A DNA stretch of 14,028 bases from positions 1 through 14,028 of the forward strand of contig JALTMS010000418.1 of NCBI GenBank assembly GCA_027001345.1. Reading direction: 5' to 3'. The stretch comes from Acidobacteriota bacterium. Lineage in GTDB: Bacteria > Acidobacteriota > Polarisedimenticolia > J045. This document shows, in pieces, positions 1 through 7,006 of the stretch; the stretch's first letter is position 1; each line of letters begins with the position of its first letter. The notes beneath the pieces are model-generated. The model was not told the DNA's origin, did not search any database, and saw nothing but the letters and a program-made list of their open reading frames with translations. The translations under genes and the position numbers were made by a program.

Positions 1-48
1 AAGAACCTGTGGGAGAAGCTGCGGCGGCACGGCCTGGGAGAGAGCTGA
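1..48 (+). CDS. 3' end of an unidentified gene (partial)
   Basis: Frame 1 is open from the window edge and gives 15 residues ending in GLGES followed by TGA at 46-48. The residues are basic and helix-prone (KNLWEKLRRHG). The gene converges on the permease gene that ends at 80, leaving only 31 bp between them. A nested inverted repeat (42-47 with 65-70, enclosing 54-57 with 61-64) overlaps the stop codon but has no T-tract. Too little is present to suggest a function, and the reading frame itself is only an inference from being open and convergent. Confidence 0.45.
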   Translation, partial: KNLWEKLRRHGLGES

Positions 49-79
49 TCGTCCCGAGATTCGGCAGCTCCGTCCGAAC

Positions 80-1351
80 TCAGGCTCGTGAGGCCTGGTA
101 GCCCAGGGCGCGAATCCGCTGGCAGAGTTCATCGGCGTCGAGCTTCTCGCCCTGGATCCGAGCCTGGGCCCCGGTCAGGTCCACCTCGGCCCGGCTCACA
201 CCCGGAGCTTCGGCGAGAGCGCGCTGGACGCTGCCTGCGCAGTGGTTGCAGGTCATGCCCTCGATCTTCAACGTCAGGGTCGTGGTCGAGTCCATCGTCG
301 TCTTCTCCGCGTTCTCCGTGCCGCTCGCCGCGCGGCGCCGGGAGTAGAGCGCGTAGCCGAGCACGCCGACCAGGGCCACGGCGAAGACCTGGTTGGTCCA
401 GTTCGGCAGCATGCCTCCGTGCCCCACCATCTCCTGCGCGGCGAGGTTGCTGACCATCAGATCGAGCAGGGCGCCGGCGCCGAGGGCCGTGATGCAGACG
501 CTGGCCAGGTAGGCGAAGGCCGTCTTGTGGCCGAGCACCTTCCAGATCGTGCTGATCGTGGCGGCGTTGGTTGCCGGCCCGGTCATCAGGAACACCAGCG
601 CCGCGCCCGGAGAGATGCCCTTGAGCAGCAGAGCGGCGGCGATGGGTACCGATCCCGTGGCACAGACGTAGAGCGGCACGCCGATGACCATCATCGCCAG
701 CATCGCGCCGAGCCCCGTGCCGAGGTAGTTCATGAAAAAGTCGTCGGGCACTGCTGCCGCGATGACGCCGGCCAGCACCAGGCCGACGATCAGGGCCTGG
801 GCGATATCCTGGGGTAGGGTGATGAAGCCGTAGTGCAGAGCCTGGTGCAGCCGACCCCGGGAGGAGGCCTCGTCAGAGCAACATCCGTCGCTGCACGACG
901 GTGCGTCGCTGGCGGTGGCGGGTAGGTCGGAAGTCTCCTCCCGCTCGAGCAACGAGACAGCGGCTCCCCCCAGCAGGCCCGAGACCAGGGCGGCGATCGG
1001 GCGCACCACCGCCAGCAAAGGGCCAAGCAGGCTGTAGGTGACCAGGATCGAATCCACGCCGGTCTGGGGGGTCGAGATCAGGAACGACGTGGCAGCGCCC
1101 CGGCTGGCCCCGTGGCGCCGCAGGGAGACCCCTACCGGGATCACACCGCAAGAGCAGAGGGGGAGGGGGATACCGAATAGAGAGGCCTTGATGATGGCCC
1201 ACAGGCCCCGGCCACCGAGATGTCGCTCGACCACCTCGGGAGAGACGAACACCGACAGCAGCCCGGCGACCAGGAAGCCGAGCATCAGGTAGGGGGCCAT
1301 CTCCGCCAGATTGACCCACGTTTCGATCGCAATGCTTTGCAGCCAGGTCAC
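80..1351 (-). CDS. SO_0444-type Cu/Zn efflux permease with C-terminal HMA domain
   Basis: This 423-residue inner-membrane permease (DUF318/YraQ-like superfamily) is predicted to export soft metals. Two hydrophobic permease halves (about residues 15-135 and 180-337) flank a cytoplasmic-looking linker. The family signature is clear: PLCSCG (Cys66, Cys68) followed by the GVSLRRHGASRGAATSF and STPQTGVDS segments, and a second-half YVCATGSVPIA with Cys230. The linker has a Cys cluster (CSDGCC, residues 153-158). Residues 361-420 form a heavy-metal-associated domain with GMTCNHC (Cys368, Cys371), as in copper chaperones and P-type ATPases. The start is GTG at 1351, chosen because GGGAG lies 7-8 nt upstream and no better start fits. 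It is downstream of the peroxiredoxin gene but separated from it by a strong terminator, so it probably has its own promoter in about 1352-1412. The metal specificity (Cu, Zn or other) is inferred from the family. Confidence 0.88.
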   Translation of the reverse strand: MTWLQSIAIETWVNLAEMAPYLMLGFLVAGLLSVFVSPEVVERHLGGRGLWAIIKASLFGIPLPLCSCGVIPVGVSLRRHGASRGAATSFLISTPQTGVDSILVTYSLLGPLLAVVRPIAALVSGLLGGAAVSLLEREETSDLPATASDAPSCSDGCCSDEASSRGRLHQALHYGFITLPQDIAQALIVGLVLAGVIAAAVPDDFFMNYLGTGLGAMLAMMVIGVPLYVCATGSVPIAAALLLKGISPGAALVFLMTGPATNAATISTIWKVLGHKTAFAYLASVCITALGAGALLDLMVSNLAAQEMVGHGGMLPNWTNQVFAVALVGVLGYALYSRRRAASGTENAEKTTMDSTTTLTLKIEGMTCNHCAGSVQRALAEAPGVSRAEVDLTGAQARIQGEKLDADELCQRIRALGYQASRA

Positions 1352-1412
1352 CGTGATGTCTCCCGGCAGTGATTGTTCCAGATCGGAGTGCTTCCCGCCA
1401 TCGGAGGCGTGC

Positions 1413-1447
1413 CGAAGACAAAAGCGGGCGCCCCGGAGGGCGCCCGC
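1413..1447 (-). terminator. Rho-independent terminator of the peroxiredoxin gene
   Basis: A perfect 10-bp GC-rich stem (1424-1433 pairs with 1438-1447) has a 4-nt loop. Read on the minus strand, it is followed at once by TTTTGTCTT. It lies about 25 nt after the peroxiredoxin stop codon and before the permease start. This is the clearest terminator in the window. Confidence 0.85.
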
Positions 1448-1472
1448 CAGCAGGATTGATCTGCATCAAGTC

Positions 1473-2087
1473 TCAGTGGCTGGTGAGGAAGTTGCGCATG
1501 CCTTCGGGGGTCGCTTCCATGGCGTCCATGCCCTCGTCCCAGTCGGCGGGGCAGACCTGGCCCTCGTGGGCGGCGACGAACTGGAAGGCCTTGAGGGTTC
1601 GCAGGGCCTCCTTGGCGCTGCGACCCACGGGCAGGTTGTTGATCGTGGCATGCATCACGGTGCCTTCCGGGTCGATCAGGAACAGACCGCGAAGGGCCAC
1701 GCCGGCGTCCTCGTTGAGGACGCCGTAGGAGAACGATGCCTCCTTGTTGATGTCGGCCAGCAGGGGGTAGTTCAGCTTGCCGCCGAGGCCGCCGTCCTGC
1801 TTGGCGGTTTCGACCCAGGCCTTGTGGACGAACTGGGAATCGACGGAAATGCCGAGGACCTGGCAGTTGCGCTCGGTGAAATCCTTGGCGTGCTCGGAGA
1901 AGCTGAGCACCTCGGTGGGGCAGACGAAGGTGAAGTCGAGGGGGTAGAAGAGCAGGCAGACCCACTTGCCCTTGTAGTCGGCGAGGCTGAACTTCTTCAA
2001 CTCACCGTTGAAATATCCCTCGAGTTCGAACTCGGGAGCCGGGTTACCGACGACGTTGTAGGGGACGGGGATTTCGTTAGCTTCCAT
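1473..2087 (-). CDS. Typical 2-Cys peroxiredoxin (AhpC/Prx1 type)
   Basis: This 204-residue cytoplasmic thiol peroxidase reduces H2O2, organic hydroperoxides or peroxynitrite, with thioredoxin or AhpF-like reductants as partners. The peroxidatic cysteine is Cys56 in DFTFVCPTE. The resolving cysteine is Cys179 in VCPADWDEG, near the C-terminus, which places it in the typical 2-Cys class. The start is ATG at 2087: AGGAGA lies 7 nt upstream and the protein then begins at the usual family position. The longer open frame to 2186 adds 33 non-conserved residues and is rejected. A GGLG motif (residues 99-102) is present, but the C-terminus ends NFLTSH with no YF motif. The gene is followed by a strong terminator, so it is probably transcribed alone or with the upstream DUF255 gene, 183 bp away. 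Confidence 0.95.
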   Translation of the reverse strand: MEANEIPVPYNVVGNPAPEFELEGYFNGELKKFSLADYKGKWVCLLFYPLDFTFVCPTEVLSFSEHAKDFTERNCQVLGISVDSQFVHKAWVETAKQDGGLGGKLNYPLLADINKEASFSYGVLNEDAGVALRGLFLIDPEGTVMHATINNLPVGRSAKEALRTLKAFQFVAAHEGQVCPADWDEGMDAMEATPEGMRNFLTSH

Positions 2088-2186
2088 GTAAGTTTCTCCT
2101 GATTGGCGGCGCGGCACCTGCCGACACCGGATGCGTAAGCTGAGAAGTCGCCGAGTGCCCGACGGGGTCGGGGAGGCGAAAAACAC

Positions 2187-2217
2187 ATTCTACCGAAATG
2201 CTCCCGCCCGGCCACAA
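2187..2217 (-). promoter_or_regulatory. Possible sigma70-type promoter for the peroxiredoxin gene
   Basis: On the minus strand, TAGAAT (2187-2192, five of six matches to the -10 consensus) has a weak TTGTGG (2212-2217) 19 bp upstream. It would give a leader of about 90 nt before the peroxiredoxin start. The -35 element is poor and the spacing long, so this is tentative. I see no clear OxyR- or PerR-type operator. Confidence 0.3.
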
Positions 2218-2236
2218 AGCGATCACCGAGGATCGC
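2214..2236 (-). terminator. Weak terminator-like hairpin after the DUF255 gene
   Basis: A perfect 6-bp stem (GCGATC, 2219-2224, with GATCGC, 2231-2236) with a 6-nt loop is followed on the minus strand by TTTGT. It lies about 35 nt after the stop codon of the DUF255 gene. The stem is short and the T-tract brief, so it may only attenuate transcription. It overlaps the weak -35 proposed for the peroxiredoxin gene. Confidence 0.35.
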
Positions 2237-2270
2237 GAAGGCTCTTTCCCCCGGCGATCGGGCATCCGGG

Positions 2271-4400
2271 TCAGGGGCGTTCGAGCTTGCGAAACCGGTG
2301 GATCGCTTCGGCGGCCGTGTCGGGGTCGGTGGTAGGGGCCTGGCAGACGTGGTTCTCGCAGACGTAGATCGTCGGTCGGCCATCGCGGACCTTGCGTCCT
2401 GCCAGAAGAGGCACCTCCTTCGTACCCTCGGGGCCAACGGCCAGCACCATGTTGGGCTGAAAACCCTGCTCGAGGCGCCGAACGATGGTGCGGGCGTTCC
2501 CGGTGCCGCGGGGCACGATCACCGCCACCTCCTTCGAGGAGTCGGCGGCGTAGTCCAGCGCCAGTAGCAAGTGGGACAATGCCTGCGGCGCGCGCTCGAT
2601 GAACCGAGGTGTGGAGGCGAAGACCCTGGCTGCTCGCTCGCCGTATTTCGGCTCCACCATCAGGTCGGCCAGCCGCAGCAAATTGCGAGCCGCCACGGAA
2701 CGGCCGGCGGGGCGTACGTTGTCGGTCTGCTCGCCCTTGCGGATCAACACCGTGCTGTCCTTGCCGTCGGTCGTGAAGTAGTCACCGTTGGGAGCGGCAA
2801 AGAGTTTTTCCTGGCGCGCACTGAGGTCGACGGCGGTTCTCAGCCAGCGGGGGTCGAAGTCCGCCTGGTACAGCTCGATCAGTGCATCGATCATGTAGGC
2901 ATAGTCCTCGAGAAAACCCCGGATGTCGGCCTGGCCATCACGGTATCGGTGAAGCAGATCTCCCTTGTCGTCACGGCTGTGGGTGAGAATGAAATCCATC
3001 GCCCGGGCTGCCTGTTCGACGTAGTGGGATTCACCCAGCGTGCGTCCCGCCCGGGCCATGGCGGCGATCATCAGGCCATTCCAGTCGGTGAGAATCTTGT
3101 CATCCAGGTGAGGATGGACTCGCCTGTCTCGCACCTCGAAAAGCTTGCGCAGAGATGCCGCGAGGGTCTTGCTGCGACCGACCCGGTGGTGTCCCTCGCG
3201 CAGGCTGAGCACGTTGGTACCGCCCTCGAAGTTGCCGTGCTGACTGACGACGAAACTTTCCTTGAACTCGGCGAAGGCCTTCGCACCGAGGATCTCCTCG
3301 AGTTCTTCGAGGGTCCAGACGTAGAACTTTCCCTCCTCGTTCTCGGAGTCGGCGTCTTCGGCGGAGTAGAAACCGCCTTCCTCGTCGTGCAGAGCCCGCA
3401 GGACATAGTCCAGGGTCTCCCGCACCACCAGCTCGTACTCCTTGTTGCCGGTGACCTCCCAGGCGTCGAGATAGGCCTGCACCAGCGATGCCTGGTCATA
3501 GAGCATCTTCTCGAAGTGGGGGATCAACCAGTACTGATCGGTGCTGTAGCGGGAGAATCCTCCCCCGAGATGATCGTAGATCCCCCCTGCAGCCATCGAG
3601 TCGAGGGTCTTGCGCACCATCTCGAGGGCCGAGGCATCGCCGGCACGGCGATGAATCCGCAGCAGCAGCCGCAGGTCGTCGGAAGCAGGAAACTTCGGCG
3701 CTCCTCTCGAGCCGCCGTTGAGCGGGTCGAAGTCGTTCTTCATCGCTTCGAGGAAGGTCCACAAGAGCGCTTCATCGAGGTTTCCCGCGCGCTCGCGCCG
3801 TTCAGCTTGCGCGATGTGTTCGGTGAGCTTCCGAGCATCGGCGACGATCGCCTCCCGCTTCGAGTTCCAGGCTTCGCTGATCTGGGTCAGCAGCGCTAGA
3901 AAACGCGGTTTCGGGAAATAGGTGCCACCGAAGAAAGGTTCGCCTTCGGGCGTGAGGAAGACCGACATCGGCCAGCCGCCGCGCTGGCCCATGGCGTGCA
4001 CGGCCGCCATGTAAATCGCATCGATGTCGGGACGCTCCTCGCGATCGACCTTGATCGCCACGAAATGCTGGTTGAGGAAGTCGGCCACCTCCTGGTCCTC
4101 GAAGCACTCGCGCTCCATCACGTGACACCAGTGACAGGTGGAGTAGCCCACCGAGAGGAAGACCGGCACGTTGCGGCGCCGGGCTTCGGCGAAGGGCTTG
4201 TCGCCCCAGGCCCACCACCAGACCGGGTTGTCCTTGTGCTGTAGCAGATAGGGACTCTTCTCCGAAGCGAGGTGGTTACGGCCCTGGGCCATCTTGGCCT
4301 CCGAAGTGCTGCCGCCATCGGCGCAGGCGGGCAGGAAGGCGAGAGCTGCGAACGCGGGGAACATGATGTGCAGCAAGGATGCGACGTACCGGGCGTTCAT
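2271..4400 (-). CDS. DUF255/YyaL-family thioredoxin-domain protein with N-terminal export signal
   Basis: The 709-residue protein belongs to the YyaL/SPATA20 family: an N-terminal thioredoxin-like DUF255 domain followed by a large all-helical six-hairpin-type domain resembling N-acylglucosamine 2-epimerases. The signature is NHLASEKSPYLLQH (42-55), then STCHWCHVMERECF with a CxxC pair (Cys89, Cys92), KVDREERPDID (118-127), and GGWPMSVFLTPEG (141-153). Family function is not settled; a thiol-redox role is usually assumed. The family normally starts at the residue matching Met37, so the first 36 residues are an extension. They form a hydrophobic signal ending LPAC (Cys26), a possible but imperfect lipobox with Pro at -2. 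The ATG at 4400 has a weak ribosome site; Met37 (4292) has GGAGG 5 nt upstream. The protein could therefore be exported, cytosolic or both. The usual Asp in NPVDW is Trp here (NPVWWWAW). Confidence 0.9.
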   Translation of the reverse strand: MNARYVASLLHIMFPAFAALAFLPACADGGSTSEAKMAQGRNHLASEKSPYLLQHKDNPVWWWAWGDKPFAEARRRNVPVFLSVGYSTCHWCHVMERECFEDQEVADFLNQHFVAIKVDREERPDIDAIYMAAVHAMGQRGGWPMSVFLTPEGEPFFGGTYFPKPRFLALLTQISEAWNSKREAIVADARKLTEHIAQAERRERAGNLDEALLWTFLEAMKNDFDPLNGGSRGAPKFPASDDLRLLLRIHRRAGDASALEMVRKTLDSMAAGGIYDHLGGGFSRYSTDQYWLIPHFEKMLYDQASLVQAYLDAWEVTGNKEYELVVRETLDYVLRALHDEEGGFYSAEDADSENEEGKFYVWTLEELEEILGAKAFAEFKESFVVSQHGNFEGGTNVLSLREGHHRVGRSKTLAASLRKLFEVRDRRVHPHLDDKILTDWNGLMIAAMARAGRTLGESHYVEQAARAMDFILTHSRDDKGDLLHRYRDGQADIRGFLEDYAYMIDALIELYQADFDPRWLRTAVDLSARQEKLFAAPNGDYFTTDGKDSTVLIRKGEQTDNVRPAGRSVAARNLLRLADLMVEPKYGERAARVFASTPRFIERAPQALSHLLLALDYAADSSKEVAVIVPRGTGNARTIVRRLEQGFQPNMVLAVGPEGTKEVPLLAGRKVRDGRPTIYVCENHVCQAPTTDPDTAAEAIHRFRKLERP
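4298..4302 (-). promoter_or_regulatory. Internal Shine-Dalgarno for an alternative DUF255 start
   Basis: GGAGG on the minus strand sits 5 nt before the ATG at 4292 (Met37 of the long form). Initiation here would give a 673-residue protein without the signal sequence, starting exactly where cytosolic family members start. It is a better site than the one before the ATG at 4400. Confidence 0.45.
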
Positions 4401-4444
4401 CGGAAGGGGCGTCCTTTTCTTTGTTTACCGGCTGGATGGCATCT

Positions 4445-4474
4445 GTTATACGCCCTGCTCCCGCTCCCTGCCAG
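4445..4474 (-). promoter_or_regulatory. Promoter for the DUF255 gene
   Basis: On the minus strand, CTGGCA (4469-4474, four of six to the -35 consensus) is separated by 18 bp from TATAAC (4445-4450, five of six to the -10 consensus). The predicted transcript start is near 4438, leaving a leader of about 38 nt before the ATG at 4400. A start there keeps the signal-peptide form of the protein on the transcript. Confidence 0.5.
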
Positions 4475-4510
4475 TTCGGAGAGATGAGCGGTGCCGGGAC
4501 GCAGAGGCGG

Positions 4511-4540
4511 TACAATCCTTTCGGGACGGCCGCCGGGAGG
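4511..4540 (+). promoter_or_regulatory. Possible -10 element and strong RBS of the MuiA-family gene
   Basis: TACAAT (4511-4516) matches five of six -10 positions, but no convincing -35 lies 16-19 bp upstream. GGGAGG (4535-4540) is 6 nt before the ATG at 4547 and decides that start over the longer open frame from 4379. The leader would be about 25 nt. The promoter for the divergent DUF255 gene lies about 40 bp to the left. Confidence 0.4.
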
Positions 4541-4546
4541 CAGAGC

Positions 4547-6202
4547 ATGAGACAGGTGATCGAGCGTCGTGCAGGGGTTGCAGTATTGAGCCTGGGGCTG
4601 ATCCTACCGGCCCTGGGAGCGCAGTCGAAGATCACTTCGGTGACCGTCTATCCGGCAGGTGCCGAAGTGGTTCGAACGCTGAGCACGAGTTTGCAGCCGG
4701 GGGACCACGTGGTGGTCTTCGAGGGGCTGCCCTGGAGTATCGATCGGGACACGGTGCAGGTAGCGGGCGCGGGCCGTGGGTTGACCCTCGGCGCGGTGGA
4801 TCTCGACGAGGTGGTGCGCGAGCCACGCGCCAGCGCCGAGTGGCAGGAGGCCGACCGGGAGGTCCGCCGCCTGGAAGGTGAGATCGCCAGCCTCGACGGG
4901 CAGGCCGCGGTGGACAAGCAACTCGAGTCCTACCTCGCCGCGCTCGAGGCGACCAGCGCCCGGCGTGCGGGCGAGGAAACCGGCCGGGGTGCCGTGGATC
5001 TGGCCTCGATCCGCGAGGTCTATGGTTTTCTCGCCGAATCTCTGGGCAGAATCAAGGAGCGTCAGGTAGAGCGTGCTCAGCGTCGCGACGAACTCGAGCG
5101 CAAGCTGAAGGTGGCGCGCGCTCGTCGCAAGGCCGCCCAGGGCAAGGGAAGCTTACGGCTGCGCAATGCCGCGGTGCACGTCAGCGCGGCTGTCGCCGGT
5201 GAGGTGGAGCTGACCCTGCGCTACCTGGTGCGGCAGGCCTCTTGGCGACCGGTGTATCGGCTCGTGCTCGATCCTGCTCGCGAAAAGCTCACCTTCGACT
5301 ACCAGGCCGTCGTACGCCAGTCCACCGGTGAGGACTGGGACGACGTCGCCCTCTCCGTTTCGACCTCCTCGCCCTCCACCGGTCTGGCGGCACCGCATCT
5401 GAGTCCCTGGTACTTGCGCCCCCGACCCGTCTATCGCCCACTTGAAAAGGCGCGCAGAGGTGGACTCGCCACCGGCGCTCCGCCTCCGCAGCCGTCCCGA
5501 GACGCGGCGGTGCAGGAAGATGTCGTCCTCCTCGAAGAAATGACGGCGCCGGCCAAGGTGGAGCAGGCCGAGATCCGTCGAGCGGGTTATGACGTGACCT
5601 TCGGCGCTCCGGGAAGGTCAGTGGTACCCGCTGACAACCGCGATCACCGAGTGGTGCTGCGTAGCGACGAAGTGGATGTGGAACTCTCTCACCTGGTGGC
5701 CGCCGAAATGCGGCAGGGGGCCTTCCTGCTGGCGCAGACCCATGTACCCGAGGACTATCCGTTGCTGGCCGGCAAGGCGCGGCTCTATGTCGACTCAGCG
5801 CTGATCGGTCAGCTCGACCTGGCTTCCCATGCTCCTGGTGAGGAATTGAAAATCTCCTTTGGAGAGGACAAACGGATCAAGGTCCGTCGCCTGCGCCTGC
5901 CCGGCAAGCAGGGTACGTCGGGGCTGACCGGCAAATATCGCCTGCACCGCTATGCCTATCGCACCACTATCGAGAACCCCTCGGAACGGGAGATCGAGGT
6001 CAGCGTGGAGGAGCGGATTCCGGTGGCCGAAGATGAGCGCATCCGCGTCGAGCTGGGTGATGCGACCACTGCCGGCTGGGTCGAGGACTCCGACCGCCCC
6101 GGCGTGATGATCTGGAACGTGACGATTCCTGCCGGCGGTCAGCGAGCGGTGGAGGTCCATTTCAGCGTGCGGGCGCCCCGGGAACTCCGTCTCCCGCTCT
6201 AG
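4547..6202 (+). CDS. MuiA-family exported protein (DUF4140/DUF4139)
   Basis: This 551-residue protein resembles the family named after the mucoidy inhibitor MuiA. A signal peptide (residues 1-25, ending LPALGA before Q26) is followed by DUF4140 (about 29-135, with ITSVTVYPAGAEVVRT and the FEGLPWSIDRDTV segment). A charged coiled-coil-like region (about 95-197, rich in E, R and K) comes next, then DUF4139 (about 215-545). Typical DUF4139 landmarks are LRYLVRQASWRPVY (224-237), the VVRQSTGEDWDDV segment (255-267), and YRTTIENPSEREIEV (471-485). The biochemical role is unknown; the family name comes from an effect on mucoidy, so an envelope or periplasmic role is likely. The start is fixed by GGGAGG 6 nt upstream and by the signal peptide that follows it. 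Its direction is opposite to the DUF255 gene, and a hairpin lies 53 nt after its stop codon. Confidence 0.88.
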   Translation: MRQVIERRAGVAVLSLGLILPALGAQSKITSVTVYPAGAEVVRTLSTSLQPGDHVVVFEGLPWSIDRDTVQVAGAGRGLTLGAVDLDEVVREPRASAEWQEADREVRRLEGEIASLDGQAAVDKQLESYLAALEATSARRAGEETGRGAVDLASIREVYGFLAESLGRIKERQVERAQRRDELERKLKVARARRKAAQGKGSLRLRNAAVHVSAAVAGEVELTLRYLVRQASWRPVYRLVLDPAREKLTFDYQAVVRQSTGEDWDDVALSVSTSSPSTGLAAPHLSPWYLRPRPVYRPLEKARRGGLATGAPPPQPSRDAAVQEDVVLLEEMTAPAKVEQAEIRRAGYDVTFGAPGRSVVPADNRDHRVVLRSDEVDVELSHLVAAEMRQGAFLLAQTHVPEDYPLLAGKARLYVDSALIGQLDLASHAPGEELKISFGEDKRIKVRRLRLPGKQGTSGLTGKYRLHRYAYRTTIENPSEREIEVSVEERIPVAEDERIRVELGDATTAGWVEDSDRPGVMIWNVTIPAGGQRAVEVHFSVRAPRELRLPL

Positions 6203-6252
6203 CTCGGATTCTGCACGAGCGCTTCGGTCGAAACGCCTCAACTGGCGGCTAG

Positions 6253-6393
6253 CCGGGCTCTTCGAGCCCTCTGGCCCGTATTCGGCGCCCGACGTTCGCG
6301 GAGGCCGCACGGACGTGGCCAGATCGATCCACGGCATTCGCCGGACGCCTCGAGGAGTGGGCGGACACCCTGGGTGATCCCTCGAGCGTACAG
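6253..6393 (+). other. Open, coding-like stretch in frame with the Cys-rich protein but lacking a start codon
   Basis: Frame 1 is open from just after TAG (6250-6252) into the ATG at 6394. From about 6289 it reads like protein (PTFAEAARTWPDRST, then GRLEEWADTLGD) with GC-rich third positions. No ATG, GTG or TTG occurs in this frame before 6394. It may be the remnant of a longer N-terminus, cut by truncation or frameshift, or may use a rare start. Confidence 0.35.
6255..6269 (+). terminator. Hairpin downstream of the MuiA-family gene
   Basis: A perfect 6-bp inverted repeat (GGGCTC, 6255-6260, with GAGCCC, 6264-6269) has a TTC loop. It lies 53 nt after the MuiA-family stop codon. There is no T-tract on either strand, so it is at best a weak or factor-assisted terminator. 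Confidence 0.3.
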
Positions 6394-6975
6394 ATGGTCA
6401 CGACGCTTTGGGAACTCCATGACATGGGAATCGAGCTGATCGCAGCCAGCGTCCGCTGGAGAAGTGCAGGCCTGTGGCACGATGAACTGCTCCCGGTACA
6501 TGACGAATCGATCAAAGCCTCGGCTCTGAGGCGTTGGCGTGAGGGCCTCCTTGCATGGATCGGTCGAACCTCGAAGCTGGAAGATCCGCTGCTTCTCGCC
6601 GAGATCGGCCACTACGAAACAATAAGTCTCGACGATTCCGTCCAGGCCGCGTGGCGAGAACGGGCCTTTCCCTTCGGATGGGGCGACTGCGAGTCCATGA
6701 GCAAGAAAGACAAGTGCGACAACTGTTGTACGGAAGAGGGCGACAAGCGACGGAGGTGGGGTTGCGATGTCTTGGTCGGCCCTCTTGCCGGCATTGGAAG
6801 TTGCCTGCTGGCTGGCGGCGCCGCAAATCCGCTCGGTTGTACCGCTGCAGGCGCGTTCGGCGGCGCGGCCCTCAACGCACTCTGCAAGGAGGCTGTTGAC
6901 GAGAGGGAAGCGCAGTGCCATTTTGTCTGCGATGGGAAGAAAGGTGGTGAGAACAAGTTCGATTTAACATGGTAG
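6394..6975 (+). CDS. Unrecognised protein with Cys-rich, Gly/Ala-rich hydrophobic C-terminal half
   Basis: I do not recognise this 193-residue protein. The first 98 residues contain no cysteine and look like a helical globular domain rich in Trp, Leu and charged residues. Residues 99-179 hold all ten cysteines (99, 108, 111, 112, 124, 137, 149, 164, 175, 179). Between them lies a Gly/Ala-rich hydrophobic stretch (about 125-163) with small-residue spacing like a glycine zipper or the core of some bacteriocins. The tail is polar and ends LTW. The ATG at 6394 has no clear ribosome site, and the frame is open for 141 nt upstream, so the start is uncertain. An internal ATG at 6697 (Met102) would give a 92-residue Cys-rich protein. 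The next gene begins 31 bp downstream with a good ribosome site, suggesting co-transcription. Codon use looks less GC-biased than that of its neighbours, which could mean transfer. Confidence 0.6.
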   Translation: MVTTLWELHDMGIELIAASVRWRSAGLWHDELLPVHDESIKASALRRWREGLLAWIGRTSKLEDPLLLAEIGHYETISLDDSVQAAWRERAFPFGWGDCESMSKKDKCDNCCTEEGDKRRRWGCDVLVGPLAGIGSCLLAGGAANPLGCTAAGAFGGAALNALCKEAVDEREAQCHFVCDGKKGGENKFDLTW

Positions 6976-7006
6976 CTGCTGCCACCGATCTCACGGAGAG
7001 TGCAAC

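Noticed and set aside
42..70. Nested inverted repeat at the stop of the first partial gene
   Set aside because: It could be a terminator between converging genes, but there is no T-tract and the outer stem is only 6 bp with a 6-nt bulge.
2088..2186. N-terminal extension of the peroxiredoxin
   Set aside because: The extra 33 residues match nothing in the family, and AGGAGA precedes the ATG at 2087.
2571..3899. Long plus-strand open frame opposite the DUF255 gene
   Set aside because: It mirrors the codons of a clearly conserved gene on the other strand and shows no recognisable domain or ribosome site.
4379..4546. N-terminal extension of the MuiA-family protein
   Set aside because: The ATG at 4547 has a strong ribosome site and is followed by a signal peptide; the extension overlaps the divergent promoters and the DUF255 start.
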